A stretch of 64,000 nucleotides of DNA, taken from the NCBI GenBank assembly GCA_965153455.1, contig OZ234498.1, forward strand, positions 6,572,001 to 6,636,000, written 5' to 3'. Source of the stretch: Sphagnum compactum. Taxonomy: Eukaryota > Bryophyta > Sphagnopsida > Sphagnales. The notes under the pieces were generated by a model that had not been told where the DNA came from, made no database searches, and saw only the letters and a program-made list of their open reading frames with translations. The position numbers and the translations under genes were made by a program. Shown here piece by piece: positions 63,449 to 64,000 of the stretch (its first letter is position 1; every line of letters begins with the position of its first letter).

Positions 63449-64000
63449 CTGCAAAATTAGTTGCTTAGACAAAATGTCATTTTGTTGAGCACTTTCAAAT
63501 GTAACCAAGTACATGTTTAATGATATGCTTGTACATTGGAAATAAGATGACAAAGAAACAACTTGAAAAGGTCCAGTGAATGCAATTGTAACATTGGAAC
63601 AACACAAAACCTTCATGGACCAAATACTTGTACCACCAAAGGAGTAACAAGCACTAACTAGTTGCATCCAAAAAACTTATGTAAGCTAGGGTGTTTGACT
63701 ACATATGTTTCACATGAAGGACAAAAAGGGCTCCGCATACATCCATGATTTTGCCTTTGCTATTACCGATGAATAGAGTATAGCAATTCCATCAACCAAA
63801 GTCTACATGCTCCACTTCACATTTGACACACGTTAGAGTAAGCATGGTACATCTAGACTTGATGTACATTGTAAAACACCCATAATGTGCACATCTTTGC
63901 TTTGTTGTTTAACACTACTCATCAATTTGTAGAAATTCCAAAAGTTAAACTTTCTATTTTAGTAGTGATAGTTTCTTTTCAAAGCCCATAATTTGTTTTT
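63449..64000 (-). other. intron of the NME5-like gene, running off the window
   Basis: No further exon of the NDP kinase domain (the expected TLAIIKPDA and GF-I segments) is visible on the reverse strand, so the intron is longer than 550 bp here. Confidence 0.55.

Overview
This is nuclear DNA of a land plant. The genes have many short introns with standard GT-AG junctions, lie in AT-rich intergenic DNA full of decayed transposons, and belong to plant families (SPL14-class SBP-box factor, KASH-type ARM protein, plant RAD23, BCS1-like AAA-ATPase). A sixth locus at the right edge encodes an NME5/RSP23-type protein (NDP kinase domain plus DPY-30 motif) of motile-cilium radial spokes. That points to a plant with swimming sperm, such as a bryophyte, lycophyte or fern, or less likely a cycad or Ginkgo. 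The species cannot be named from the sequence.

Layout. 1-6350: intergenic, with a MITE and copies of two repeat families. 7121-11936 (+): six-exon, 1035-residue ARM-repeat nuclear-envelope protein ending in a transmembrane span and LVPT tail (SINE1/SINE2-like); its third intron is mostly a 95-bp tandem array. 12.3-16.7 kb: intergenic. 16764-24265 (-): twelve-exon, 1246-residue SPL14-like factor with SBP zinc domain, ankyrin region and C-terminal membrane span; its probable leader runs to about 25.9 kb. 26-31 kb: GC-rich minisatellite, then LINE-like and hAT-like relics. 31463-36634 (-): twelve-exon, 384-residue RAD23. 37-53 kb: gene-free, with a G-run, a 53-bp minisatellite, a hairpin element, more repeat copies and a decayed Rep-helicase-endonuclease Helitron of the Helentron type (about 42.0-46.9 kb). 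54020-54442 (+): intronless 140-codon ORF of unknown function with TATA box and polyA signal. 57507-60015 (+): three-exon, 530-residue BCS1-like AAA-ATPase, followed by a 159-bp hAT-type MITE with a perfect 8-bp target duplication. 62181-63448 (-): 3' part of the NME5/RSP23-like gene, whose 5' exons lie beyond the window.

The genes are unrelated housekeeping or developmental genes, not a cluster. The exon models come from reading splice sites by eye. For all four complete multi-exon genes the chosen junctions keep one open frame from ATG to stop, and the partial gene keeps frame through its five exons. This supports them strongly, but cDNA has not been consulted. No tRNA, rRNA or CRISPR array was found.
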